From contig JAEYWA010000212.1 in the NCBI GenBank assembly GCA_023431385.1, positions 1 through 26,693 on the forward strand: a DNA stretch of 26,693 nucleotides. The letters run 5' to 3'. A program made the translations under genes and the position numbers. The stretch is from Bacillota bacterium. Its GTDB lineage: Bacteria > Bacillota > Clostridia > Acetivibrionales > DSM-1351. The notes under the pieces are model-generated. The model was given only the letters and a program-made list of their open reading frames with translations, searched no databases and was not told where the DNA came from. Numbering within the stretch: position 1 is the stretch's first letter; each line of letters begins with the position of its first letter. This document shows, piece by piece, positions 15,088 through 23,782 of the stretch.

Positions 15088-17772
15088 ATGGGAAAAGAAC
15101 TTAAAAGAATGAACTATTTTGACGGACTCCTTTTAAAAGCTGAAGACTATAAACAGGATAAGGATTACATAAGAAGACATCAAGGATTTCATAACCGCTA
15201 TCTTCATACCTGGGGAATAGTATGCGGACTTGAGGTCAAACCGGTAATTGACAGCAGCATGGAAGTGAGTGTAACAGAGGGAGCTGCCCTGGATTTAGTT
15301 TATGGGATAGAAGAGTCGGATGTCAAAGAAAGCTCAGGCAGACAAATATTAATATATGAGGGACATCCGGACAATCCGCTTGATCTTTCAGAATATGGCG
15401 CAGGCGAGAATGTATATATAACTGTCAGCTATTGCGAGACTGGCGCCGACAGGGATAGAGAAAGAGGTCAGGGCGAAGAAATACACGTATGGGAACGCGG
15501 AAAACTCAGTTTCAGTACTGTTAAGCCCAAAGACATTAAAAAGAATATATTGCTGGCAAGAGTTGTACCTAAAACTGTACAGAGGAATAGCAGTGATGGC
15601 TCGGGCAACACCTATGAGGAAGTTATCATAGACAGTACATGTATTTTTGATACAGATATCGACGGTACTCCGCTAAGAGTATATGCAGGTCCCTATGCTC
15701 GTGTACTTGAACTGAAAAAGTTTATATACAGGTTGGGTAACAGCACCGACGAAATGCCGTTTATGGAGACAGAAGCAAACGTTGAAGGAGATCAATTAAG
15801 TATAAACACAAATTCTGTGAGGTTTAATGGAGAGGTAGTTATAGATCAAGATCTGTCGTTTCAAGGGATTTTGATTTCAAAAAAAGACGGAGAAGTTACA
15901 TCTGAGTTTAAAACAGAGGAAAACATATTTCAGGTCAACAGTATAAATATTGGAGATCCTGCAAAGTGGGGAAGAAGGGATGGCGGCCTTGAGGTTTACC
16001 GCGGAGGAACTGCTGCAGAACCTGATGCCCGCATTGTCTGGCTGGACAAGGACGAGAGATGGACTGCTGGAGTGGGTGTTGACCTGAGCCTCATTTGTCA
16101 TGGCAAGGATTGGGACAGGATTGTTGATAAAAAATCTTTTATTACTGAACACAGACACGGCAGACTGTTTTCTCCGAAGGGAGTAACAGTTCTAAGTGTT
16201 GAAACATCCGGTACAGTTTCTGCCAAGGCAAACCTATCTATTCCTCAAGCAATTCTAATGTCTTCAGATAATTCCATAACGGCTTTGTCCTGGCATGGCA
16301 AGGAACGACCTTACGGGAAACTTGCAGTAGAAGGTCCGGTATTATCCGGAAATAAAAGTGGTATTCTGGGCACGACGGAGAATGGACAAAAAGTTGCACT
16401 GGCCTGGGGCTCCAATAGAAATGTAGGTATTGGGACATTCAGCCCTGCTGTAGATAAACTTGACGTTTCGGGCAGTGTAAGACTTATGAGTAAAGCCAAT
16501 CCCATTAGATTTACCTCCGAATGGACAGCATTCCCAGATCTTTCAACTAATCAGGCAGAAATATGCAATGATACCACATACCATAAGGCACTTATGATAG
16601 TTGGCAACCAATCAGCAGGTCAGGGCAGAAAGGTAGCCCTGTGGGACAGACTGGATGTAAACGGACTTCTTTACATTAACGGAAATATGCAGCTCTCACA
16701 GGTACTAAATGTAACATATGGGAGCGGAAATAACGGGATAGTTTTCCCCAGTGACCCGGGTGGGGGATTATGGGATGGTGCATGGATAAAATATTACCCA
16801 AGAAGCGGAGAAGCGTGTACTTTAGATATTGGTATCTCCAATGACTGGAATGACAATATCAGTTTTATGTCCTCGGGTGGGACTGGAGTAGGAACAAATG
16901 CACCCATGGACAGCCTTGATATAAAAGAACGTACCTGTATCATGACTAATACAAATCCACTCAGGTTCAGTTCAGTCTGGAGCGGCTATACGGAACAATC
17001 CTCTAGAAATGCTGAAATATCAAATGATACCTCAGTTTATAAAACTTTGATGATTGTGGGTAACCGGTCAGCAGGTCAGGATAGGAAAGTATCTGTTTGG
17101 GATCATCTGGATGTAAACGGTTCTCTGAAAGTAACAGGAAACCTTGTAGCAAAGGGGGCTATTATTCCAGGAGTCGGAAACTGTGATGTCAAAGGTATAA
17201 TGTGGCCGAGAGATCCCTACGGCGGCTACGGAGATGCCGCATGGATCAGGTACTACTCTGATACACTCAGGGGCGGCCGAGACAATATGACCCTTGAAAT
17301 AGGTATAGCTAACGATTCCAATTGGCAAACAGTAACATATCGTGAATTCGTAAGTAACTGTCCGTACAGCTGGGTGCAAAATCCCTGCGGTTATTACAGG
17401 ACAGTAAGCTATTCCTTTCATGGTACCGGTGGAGACAGACTCCGGTTATATGCCAGCGGAGGTACATATGTGGATGGAAATCTGTACTACACTTCATCGG
17501 GGAAATATAAAGAGAATGTATCAGAATTGTCGCAATCAGAAGCTCAGGCGGCCTTTGAAGCTCTTGATCCTGTAGAATTCAATTTTAAAGGAGATTACAA
17601 GAGAACAACTCTCGGATTTATAGCTGAGGATGTACCAGAGGTATTTGCTGCAAGTGACAAAAAGGCAATAAGTCCGTTGGAAATCTTAACGGTTTTAGTA
17701 AGCGAAGTAAAGGATCAGGAGAGACTATTGAACAAGTTAAAGAAAAAAGTTGCAGCCCTTAAGGTCTCTTAA
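15088..17772 (+). CDS. Tail fibre 2 with C-terminal S74-type chaperone/autoprotease
   Basis: An 894-residue paralogue of fibre 1 with the same layout. It has the anchor domain (ELKRMNYFDGLLLKAEDY, HNRYLHTWGIVCGLEVKP), one LEVYRG module with HRH (His355, His357), two 150-residue units starting near 470 and 622 (NPIRFTSEW, NPLRFSSVWSGY), and an S74 C-terminus (TSSGKYKENV, Ser803 and Lys808). The leader TATCCGGAGGAAG before the ATG is nearly the same as that of fibre 1, evidence of tandem duplication. The main difference is an insert of about 25 residues with two Cys near residues 743-779 (FVSNCPYSWVQNPCGYYRT), just before the conserved DRLRLYASGG strand. This may be a specificity loop. ATG 15049 was rejected because GGAGGA serves ATG 15088. 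Confidence 0.87.
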   Translation: MGKELKRMNYFDGLLLKAEDYKQDKDYIRRHQGFHNRYLHTWGIVCGLEVKPVIDSSMEVSVTEGAALDLVYGIEESDVKESSGRQILIYEGHPDNPLDLSEYGAGENVYITVSYCETGADRDRERGQGEEIHVWERGKLSFSTVKPKDIKKNILLARVVPKTVQRNSSDGSGNTYEEVIIDSTCIFDTDIDGTPLRVYAGPYARVLELKKFIYRLGNSTDEMPFMETEANVEGDQLSINTNSVRFNGEVVIDQDLSFQGILISKKDGEVTSEFKTEENIFQVNSINIGDPAKWGRRDGGLEVYRGGTAAEPDARIVWLDKDERWTAGVGVDLSLICHGKDWDRIVDKKSFITEHRHGRLFSPKGVTVLSVETSGTVSAKANLSIPQAILMSSDNSITALSWHGKERPYGKLAVEGPVLSGNKSGILGTTENGQKVALAWGSNRNVGIGTFSPAVDKLDVSGSVRLMSKANPIRFTSEWTAFPDLSTNQAEICNDTTYHKALMIVGNQSAGQGRKVALWDRLDVNGLLYINGNMQLSQVLNVTYGSGNNGIVFPSDPGGGLWDGAWIKYYPRSGEACTLDIGISNDWNDNISFMSSGGTGVGTNAPMDSLDIKERTCIMTNTNPLRFSSVWSGYTEQSSRNAEISNDTSVYKTLMIVGNRSAGQDRKVSVWDHLDVNGSLKVTGNLVAKGAIIPGVGNCDVKGIMWPRDPYGGYGDAAWIRYYSDTLRGGRDNMTLEIGIANDSNWQTVTYREFVSNCPYSWVQNPCGYYRTVSYSFHGTGGDRLRLYASGGTYVDGNLYYTSSGKYKENVSELSQSEAQAAFEALDPVEFNFKGDYKRTTLGFIAEDVPEVFAASDKKAISPLEILTVLVSEVKDQERLLNKLKKKVAALKVS

Positions 17773-17813
17773 AAAAGGTAAAGAATTATTTGTATATGAC
17801 TGGAGGAGATGAA

Positions 17814-17990
17814 ATGAAAGAACAATTGGTAGAGCGTATTAATGAGCTAAAAGGTGAGTTTGAAAACGGCAAGAAGATCCTGGAGGAACTAGAAATTAAA
17901 CGTACTAGCCTGACACAGACATTATTGAGAATTAGCGGGGCATTGCAGGTTTTGGAAGATCTGATGCCTAAAGAGGAAACAGGCAATTAA
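17814..17990 (+). CDS. Small coiled-coil protein paired with fibre 2
   Basis: A 58-residue helical protein (MKEQLVERINELKGEFENGK, TLLRISGALQVLEDLMPKEE), paralogous along its whole length to the protein at 14845-15024. The start MKEQL and the LLRI.GA.QVLE core are conserved in both. ATG 17814 has GGAGGA upstream; an earlier ATG at 17790 would place the ribosome site inside the gene. The repeated fibre-plus-coiled-coil order argues that the pair works together, perhaps as a fibre-folding helper. No such partner follows fibre 3, where the terminator comes 16 bases after the stop. Confidence 0.78.
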   Translation: MKEQLVERINELKGEFENGKKILEELEIKRTSLTQTLLRISGALQVLEDLMPKEETGN

Positions 17991-18005
17991 TATAACGAGG
18001 CGGTA

Positions 18006-18024
18006 ATAGATGTTCCCCATCTAT
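18006..18024 (+). promoter_or_regulatory. Small hairpin upstream of fibre 3
   Basis: ATAGATG (18006-18012) pairs exactly with CATCTAT (18018-18024) around the loop TTCCC, in the 78-base spacer before fibre 3. No T-run follows. It could modulate read-through or mRNA stability into the long last gene. Confidence 0.4.
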
Positions 18025-18068
18025 ACAGGTGAGGGTTTCATAAATTTGAGAATTCGGAGGAACATAAT

Positions 18069-21000
18069 ATGTCAAACGAAATCAAGCGTATGAAGTATTT
18101 TAACGGTTTGCTGCTTAAAGAAGAAGACCTTAGGCTTGAGCAGGAATACCATATGAAGCTTCAAAGACTACATAACAGATTTTTTCACGATTGGGGAGTG
18201 GTAGACGGCCTTGCTGTCAACCCGGTGGTAGGTTCCCCAAAGGTTACTGTGTCCCAGGGTCTTGCACTTAATAGGATAAAGAATGAAGAAACAAATGAGA
18301 TGTTCAGTCAGGAGATATGGATTTGTGACAGCCATCCAGACAACCCAGTTGATTTATCTGGATATGATGTAGATAAAGACATATATATTACGTTGTCCTA
18401 TGAGGAGGCCTTCGTGGATAAGGACAGCAAAAAAGGCGGGGACAATGAAATCCATATTTGGGAAAGAAGCAGAATAAGCCACACTGATATTCCGCCAAAG
18501 GATCCAAGCAAGGATATCATTCTTGCCAGAGTAAGGCTGGGAGCTGGTAATTCAGGAGCTAAAGTTATAGCTGAAATATCTGAAAAAAATGTGGAGGGGA
18601 CGACCCAAATCCGAAAGAATGCTGTTACTCAGGGTACATCCCAGGAATTTGCAAAGATTTATTTAGGAGAAAAAGACAAATTAAACTTACCAAGCATAGG
18701 CGGATTGATTGACAAGTCACTAGGTGAGTATGATGGCTTAAGTGTCAATTCTCCATATACCAAATTTTCCGGCAAGGTTATCAGTGGTGAGCTAAAAACA
18801 CACGGAAACTTAAATGTTAACGGTAATCTTACCGTCAATGCCAATAATAGCGAGGCCTTCAGAATAGACTCCAACGGAGCTGTAAATGTTGAAAAAACTG
18901 CAACTGTCAAGGGGAACCTGACTGCGGCAGGGGGGCTGAAGGTAAACGGTGACAGCACAACTCTGAACACTCCAACTGTAGAGATGTCAGGAAATAAGCT
19001 TACAATTAACAAGTATACCCCAAAGAAGGATGAGGCCGGGCCCAGAATGCAAAGCAGCGGTATTGAGATATACAGAGGTGAAAAAATACCCAACGCAATG
19101 CTGGTTTGGGATGAGACAAGGGAAAAATGGAAGGCGGGCACCGAATTTAATGAGTTTGATGCAAACAGCGGAATGTACGACCTTGCTTATGGGCCCGATT
19201 GGGATACCCTACACGGAGGCACAAATGCCGATAATCTTCACAACCACAGCACCATCAGCGATACAGATGGTAAAGCCGCTCTAAGTGCCGATAATAACGG
19301 AAATGTAAATATCAAAAATAAGGTAATAGTATCTGGCGGTATTGTAGCAAAGGGCGGAATTGAGGTTCCAAGTGGAAACACTGATGCTAAGCTGGTATGG
19401 AATGATGCCGACAAGCACTGGCAAATAGGTCTTGGGACCGATATGTATAATATTCCTTATGGTAAATCCTGGCAGGACCTGACCACAGGATTGAATGCTG
19501 ATATTCTTCATAACCACAGTGAAATCTACAATAGTGACCGGGATATTGTAATGGCTGCAACTCCTACAGGTGATGTTAAGGTATATTCTGATCTCTCTGT
19601 TGCGCAGAACCTTATTGTAGAGGGAGAGCTTATTGCAAATAAGAAAACAGAGTTCAAGGAAGTACAGCAGGTTGTCACGGATAGTGTGATAGTTGTAAAT
19701 AAGCCTAGTAACGGAGAACCTTCTACATTTGAAGGCGGACTGGAAGTATATCGGGGAGAAGATAAAGAGAATGCAAGACTGATCTGGGATGAGGGCAGTG
19801 ACAGCTGGAAAATGGGAGTAGGCTCAAATTTATCTGCCATACCCAGTGGTATTAAATTGGAATATCTTACTCATGGCGAAAATGCTGATCAGCTTCATAA
19901 GCATGGCAGTCTTGTAGATGAAGAGGGTTCTGAAGTAGTTAATGTGGATAATAACGGAAACGTAAGTATCGTCGGTGATGTAGCAGTAATTGGAGATTTC
20001 TCGGTTGAAAGTGATGCTTACATTAAGGGTGACGTCTCCATGGAGGGTTCTGTTGTCATAAAAGGAGACCTTCAGGTTGACGGTGTAAAAAGGGTAAAAA
20101 ATGTTGAAACCATTCAAGTTGATCAGAATACAATTATTGTAAACAGGTATTCTGGAACAAGTACACCTTTAAATAATGAAGGAGGCCTGGAGGTCTACCG
20201 CGGAGGTGGAGATAAAACCAATGCTAAAATAATATGGAACGATACTGCCGGAAAGTGGATGATCGGTACAGGGGGTGAAATGAGAGAACTTCCTTATGGG
20301 AATGATTGGGAGACGCTCACTGAGAATTCATTTGCAGATTCACTGCACAAGCACAGTACATTAAGCGATAAAAAAGGCTCCCCTGTAATAAGCGTCAATC
20401 CCGGCGGCGACATCAGCATCAGTAAAAATACAAAAGTAACCGGGAACTTAGATGTAGACGGCCCTGTGACAATAAGCGGAGACCTGGAGATTTTGGGTCA
20501 GCTGAATTCAGTTGAAAACATCACAAAGAGGATAGTTGACGAAGTAGAAGACAGTACCTTACTCCTCAATAAGTTTGAAGGAGAAGAACCTCCTCTCAAT
20601 GAGAGCGGTATAGAAGTATATCGTGGGAAAAATCAAGATAACGCTAAAATTATCTGGGATCATAAGGCTAAAATCTGGAAAATGGGAGTGGGGAAGGCGC
20701 TGTCCGAAATTCCATCAGGAGATTCGTGGAAAAAGCTTACAGATCATAAGAATGCTGATTCATTGCACAGTCATGGCCAGATTTATAATGAAAAGGGTGA
20801 TATTCTCGCACTTAGCACACGTGTATCTGGAAATATAGATATAGCCCATGACCTTACAGTAGGTCAGGATATGTCTGTACTTGGAAATCTGGAAGTCAAG
20901 GGTGACCTGACGAGGATTGACAGCAAAAACATCGAAGTAGTAGGTAATTCCATCACCATGAACAGGTTCGATTCTGGAGATTTAAAAGAAGTTGATACCG

Positions 21001-23666
21001 GAATTACAGTATACAGAGGGGTTGATAAGAACAGCGCAGTCCTGGCCTGGGATGAAGTAAACGACAATTGGAAGGTCGGAATGGCCAACAGCCAGAATAT
21101 GTTGAAAATCAACCAGGACGGAAGTCTTCAAACTCCAGCTGCAGCTGTTGAGGGGGGGTTAACCGCCGGAAGTGCATATATTAAGAGCAGTCTTGTTGTA
21201 AAAGACGGTATTGAGATTGATAGAGGTGCAGAACCTAAACCGGTAATCAAGTGGCTTAAGGATACCGATCAATGGGTTATAGGTATGGGACAGGAAAGCT
21301 TTATCAGTACTGACAGTACAGGAAAGGTAGGTATTGGTACCCAGACACCTGGAGCAAAGCTGGATGTAAACGGAAATACTGTTGTAAGCGGAAACATATC
21401 TGTTAAAGGTAATTCATCGGTAACAGGAGCCTTAACCGCTGGAAGTGCTGAAATTAACGGAGTACTGAAGGTAAATGGCGGGTTCTCGCTAAATAAAGGT
21501 ATAGAAGTGGACAGAGGTTATGAACATGATCCTGCAAAAATAGTATGGAATGAAGAAAAACAGAAATGGTTATTCGGTATTGGAGAAAATCTTAGTGAAG
21601 TTTTGCTCAATGACCTGCATAAGCACACTAAACTTTACTCTGAAAATGAGAGTACTGTCTCGGTTTTATCGGATATACACGGAAACGTTGGGATTGGAGC
21701 ATTAGAGCCGAAGGCCAAGCTGGATGTGGCAGGAGATACAATAATCAACGGTAAAATCACTATAAAAGATACTGTTGACGTGTCTGGAGGTGCAAACTTC
21801 GGAGGAAAAATCTCGGCCCGGGAAGGCTTTGAAGTAACCAGAAAAGGTGAAGACTCAGCAAAGCTTTATTGGAATGAGGATCATGATACATGGCAGGCAG
21901 GTATTGGTGACGAACTGAAGAGCATTTCTCTTGCTGACCATACCCACAACTGCTTATACTCCGGAGACACAAAGATTGTATATGTTGATGGTACTGGAAA
22001 CGTAGCTGTTGGAAAATCAGCAGCAGGCGCTAAACTCGATGTTGATGGGGGTATCAAGGCTACAAGTATAAGTGTTACAGGCACAATTTCGGCTGATGGC
22101 ACACTAAAGGGAGATCAAGCCGATATCAAGGGTTCTATAAAAGCTGCCAGTGCGTTAATAACAAAGAACTTGACAGTTGACGGTGACCTTACCGTTAATG
22201 GCGATGTTGTTAAAATAAATACTACCACTCTTGATGTTGAAGATAATATCCTTACACTTAACAAGTATGCTCCGCAGCCAAAGGCAGCTGAGAAAAATGC
22301 TGGTATTGAAGTCTTCCGCGGTGGGGGGGACGATAGTAACGCATTGCTTATATGGAATGAGAGTGATGATTCCTGGCAGGCAGGAACTATCGATGAATTA
22401 AAAACTCTGTGCTTCAGTGATCATAAGCATAATGAACTCACAGCCATAGCTGGGGCTATGACAGTAAGCGGAGGGAAAATCGGTATCGGAACAGCAACCC
22501 CTACAGAAAAATTGGATGTTGAGGGAAATGCTCATATCAGTAATAAGTTAACTGCAACAGAAGCTACAATTACAGAGACTATAAGTACAGATAGGCTCAG
22601 CGCAGACAAACTAAGCACAACAGAAGCTACCATAACCGGAGCCCTTGGTGCAGATACAATAAATACAGTAAACGCCAATGTCACTGGTATCCTTAATATT
22701 GGACAAGGTATTGAGCTAGCCCGTGCAGGTAATGAAAAGAAAGCCCAGATTAAGTGGAATGAATCAAACAAAGCCTGGCAGGCCGGAATAGACGGAACCT
22801 TGAATGATATTTCCCTGAAAGGACATAGCCATACCGAGATTACCAACATTACGGGGACCATGACAGTAATGAGCGGAAATGTAGGAATTAACAATACTTC
22901 TCCTCAGAAAAAGCTTGATGTTGTTGGAGATGCTGGTATAAACGGCAAACTATCGGTAACAGCTATAGATGTCAACGGTACACTTAATGCAAACAATGTA
23001 ACATCCGATACAATTATAGCCGGAACCATGACAACAGATTCACTAAGTTCAGACAGCATTACTACCGGTATTCTCACACTGAATGATGGGATTGCAGCTT
23101 CTGGTAATACTGTAGGTCAGTTATCATGGGATGCTGAAGAAAAAGTATGGCTTGCCGGAGCTTCAGGAGGGCAAAAGCCCATTGCACTGGAGGGACACAG
23201 GCACACTAAACTCCATACTTCCGGAGGAACTGAAACTGTAACGGTTTACGCTTCCGGAAAAGTTGGTATCGGCACCACTGCCGAGCCTGCTTCAGGAGTA
23301 AAACTGGAGGTTAGCGGCGAAGTTAAGGCAAGCAATATTACAGCATCCGGTGTTGCTCAGACCTCTTCAAGAGAATATAAGGAAAACATAGAAGAGCTTC
23401 AGCTCAAAACTGCTATGGATTTGTTAAAGAAACTCAATCCTGTAACCTTTGACTATAAGAATAATTATGTGAAAAGACATAATATCGGGTTCATAGCTGA
23501 AGAGGTTCCTGAAATATTCACAACCTCAGATTCCAAAGCAATTTCTATAATGGATATAGTAGCAGTTCTAACAGCTGTTGTAAAAAAACAGCAGACAGAA
23601 ACTGCAACAATGAAAAAGCAGCTTAATACACTCCAAAAACAGGTCGCCGACTTAATCGGTGCCTAA
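18069..23666 (+). CDS. Giant modular tail fibre 3 with S74-type C-terminus
   Basis: A 1865-residue fibre, over twice the size of fibres 1 and 2. Residues 1-170 are the shared anchor (EIKRMKYFNGLLLKEEDLRL, HNRFFHDWGVVDGLAV, EIHIWERSRI, IILARVRLG). The rest is a chain of about 12 LEVYRG...WNE...W modules joined by GNV.I.G.L.V.GDL beta-strand repeats. Six modules are preceded by an (I/L)xLNK(Y/F)-type strand known from phage fibres. Ten modules carry His-x-His. The C-terminus has SSREYKENIEEL (Ser1766, Lys1771), IGFIAEEVPEI and a coiled coil: the S74 chaperone that trimerises and then cleaves itself. The ATG follows CGGAGG. Such repeats predict a long trimeric rod. It is the last gene of the operon. 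The target is unknown. Confidence 0.88.
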   Translation: MSNEIKRMKYFNGLLLKEEDLRLEQEYHMKLQRLHNRFFHDWGVVDGLAVNPVVGSPKVTVSQGLALNRIKNEETNEMFSQEIWICDSHPDNPVDLSGYDVDKDIYITLSYEEAFVDKDSKKGGDNEIHIWERSRISHTDIPPKDPSKDIILARVRLGAGNSGAKVIAEISEKNVEGTTQIRKNAVTQGTSQEFAKIYLGEKDKLNLPSIGGLIDKSLGEYDGLSVNSPYTKFSGKVISGELKTHGNLNVNGNLTVNANNSEAFRIDSNGAVNVEKTATVKGNLTAAGGLKVNGDSTTLNTPTVEMSGNKLTINKYTPKKDEAGPRMQSSGIEIYRGEKIPNAMLVWDETREKWKAGTEFNEFDANSGMYDLAYGPDWDTLHGGTNADNLHNHSTISDTDGKAALSADNNGNVNIKNKVIVSGGIVAKGGIEVPSGNTDAKLVWNDADKHWQIGLGTDMYNIPYGKSWQDLTTGLNADILHNHSEIYNSDRDIVMAATPTGDVKVYSDLSVAQNLIVEGELIANKKTEFKEVQQVVTDSVIVVNKPSNGEPSTFEGGLEVYRGEDKENARLIWDEGSDSWKMGVGSNLSAIPSGIKLEYLTHGENADQLHKHGSLVDEEGSEVVNVDNNGNVSIVGDVAVIGDFSVESDAYIKGDVSMEGSVVIKGDLQVDGVKRVKNVETIQVDQNTIIVNRYSGTSTPLNNEGGLEVYRGGGDKTNAKIIWNDTAGKWMIGTGGEMRELPYGNDWETLTENSFADSLHKHSTLSDKKGSPVISVNPGGDISISKNTKVTGNLDVDGPVTISGDLEILGQLNSVENITKRIVDEVEDSTLLLNKFEGEEPPLNESGIEVYRGKNQDNAKIIWDHKAKIWKMGVGKALSEIPSGDSWKKLTDHKNADSLHSHGQIYNEKGDILALSTRVSGNIDIAHDLTVGQDMSVLGNLEVKGDLTRIDSKNIEVVGNSITMNRFDSGDLKEVDTGITVYRGVDKNSAVLAWDEVNDNWKVGMANSQNMLKINQDGSLQTPAAAVEGGLTAGSAYIKSSLVVKDGIEIDRGAEPKPVIKWLKDTDQWVIGMGQESFISTDSTGKVGIGTQTPGAKLDVNGNTVVSGNISVKGNSSVTGALTAGSAEINGVLKVNGGFSLNKGIEVDRGYEHDPAKIVWNEEKQKWLFGIGENLSEVLLNDLHKHTKLYSENESTVSVLSDIHGNVGIGALEPKAKLDVAGDTIINGKITIKDTVDVSGGANFGGKISAREGFEVTRKGEDSAKLYWNEDHDTWQAGIGDELKSISLADHTHNCLYSGDTKIVYVDGTGNVAVGKSAAGAKLDVDGGIKATSISVTGTISADGTLKGDQADIKGSIKAASALITKNLTVDGDLTVNGDVVKINTTTLDVEDNILTLNKYAPQPKAAEKNAGIEVFRGGGDDSNALLIWNESDDSWQAGTIDELKTLCFSDHKHNELTAIAGAMTVSGGKIGIGTATPTEKLDVEGNAHISNKLTATEATITETISTDRLSADKLSTTEATITGALGADTINTVNANVTGILNIGQGIELARAGNEKKAQIKWNESNKAWQAGIDGTLNDISLKGHSHTEITNITGTMTVMSGNVGINNTSPQKKLDVVGDAGINGKLSVTAIDVNGTLNANNVTSDTIIAGTMTTDSLSSDSITTGILTLNDGIAASGNTVGQLSWDAEEKVWLAGASGGQKPIALEGHRHTKLHTSGGTETVTVYASGKVGIGTTAEPASGVKLEVSGEVKASNITASGVAQTSSREYKENIEELQLKTAMDLLKKLNPVTFDYKNNYVKRHNIGFIAEEVPEIFTTSDSKAISIMDIVAVLTAVVKKQQTETATMKKQLNTLQKQVADLIGA
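19050..23240 (+). repeat. About 12 protein-level repeats in fibre 3, ten with His-x-His
   Basis: The unit is G(I/L)EVYRG, a spacer, (I/L)xW(D/N)E, a short turn, W(K/Q)xG, and then in most copies L(H)xH. The HxH motifs fall near residues 391 (HNH), 481 (HNH), 610 (HKH), 760 (HKH), 900 (HSH), 1184 (HKH), 1291 (HTH), 1452 (HKH), 1586 (HSH) and 1710 (HRH). Copies 6 and 7 (about residues 985-1080) lack it. DNA identity between copies is low, so the array is old rather than freshly expanded. Confidence 0.8.
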
Positions 23667-23682
23667 TATTCCTTTCGTTAGC

Positions 23683-23722
23683 ATAACCAAGAAGCCCGTG
23701 TAAACACGGGCTTCTTGGTTAT
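23683..23722. terminator. Bidirectional terminator between fibre 3 and htrA
   Basis: ATAACCAAGAAGCCCGTG (23683-23700) and CACGGGCTTCTTGGTTAT (23705-23722) form a perfect 18-bp stem with a TAAA loop, starting 17 bases after the fibre 3 stop. The two convergent genes flank it. The T-run is poor on both sides, but the stem is strong enough to end transcription from both. Confidence 0.85.
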
Positions 23723-23782
23723 TTAGGGGAAGAAAAAATGAAAAATTATAATTTATATTTAATTGAGACAACAAAATTAGCT

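Noticed and set aside
18960..23240. Fibre 3 repeats read as a CRISPR-like or DNA repeat array
   Set aside because: The units vary in length (about 60-150 codons) and are similar only as protein; there are no short identical direct repeats with unique spacers.
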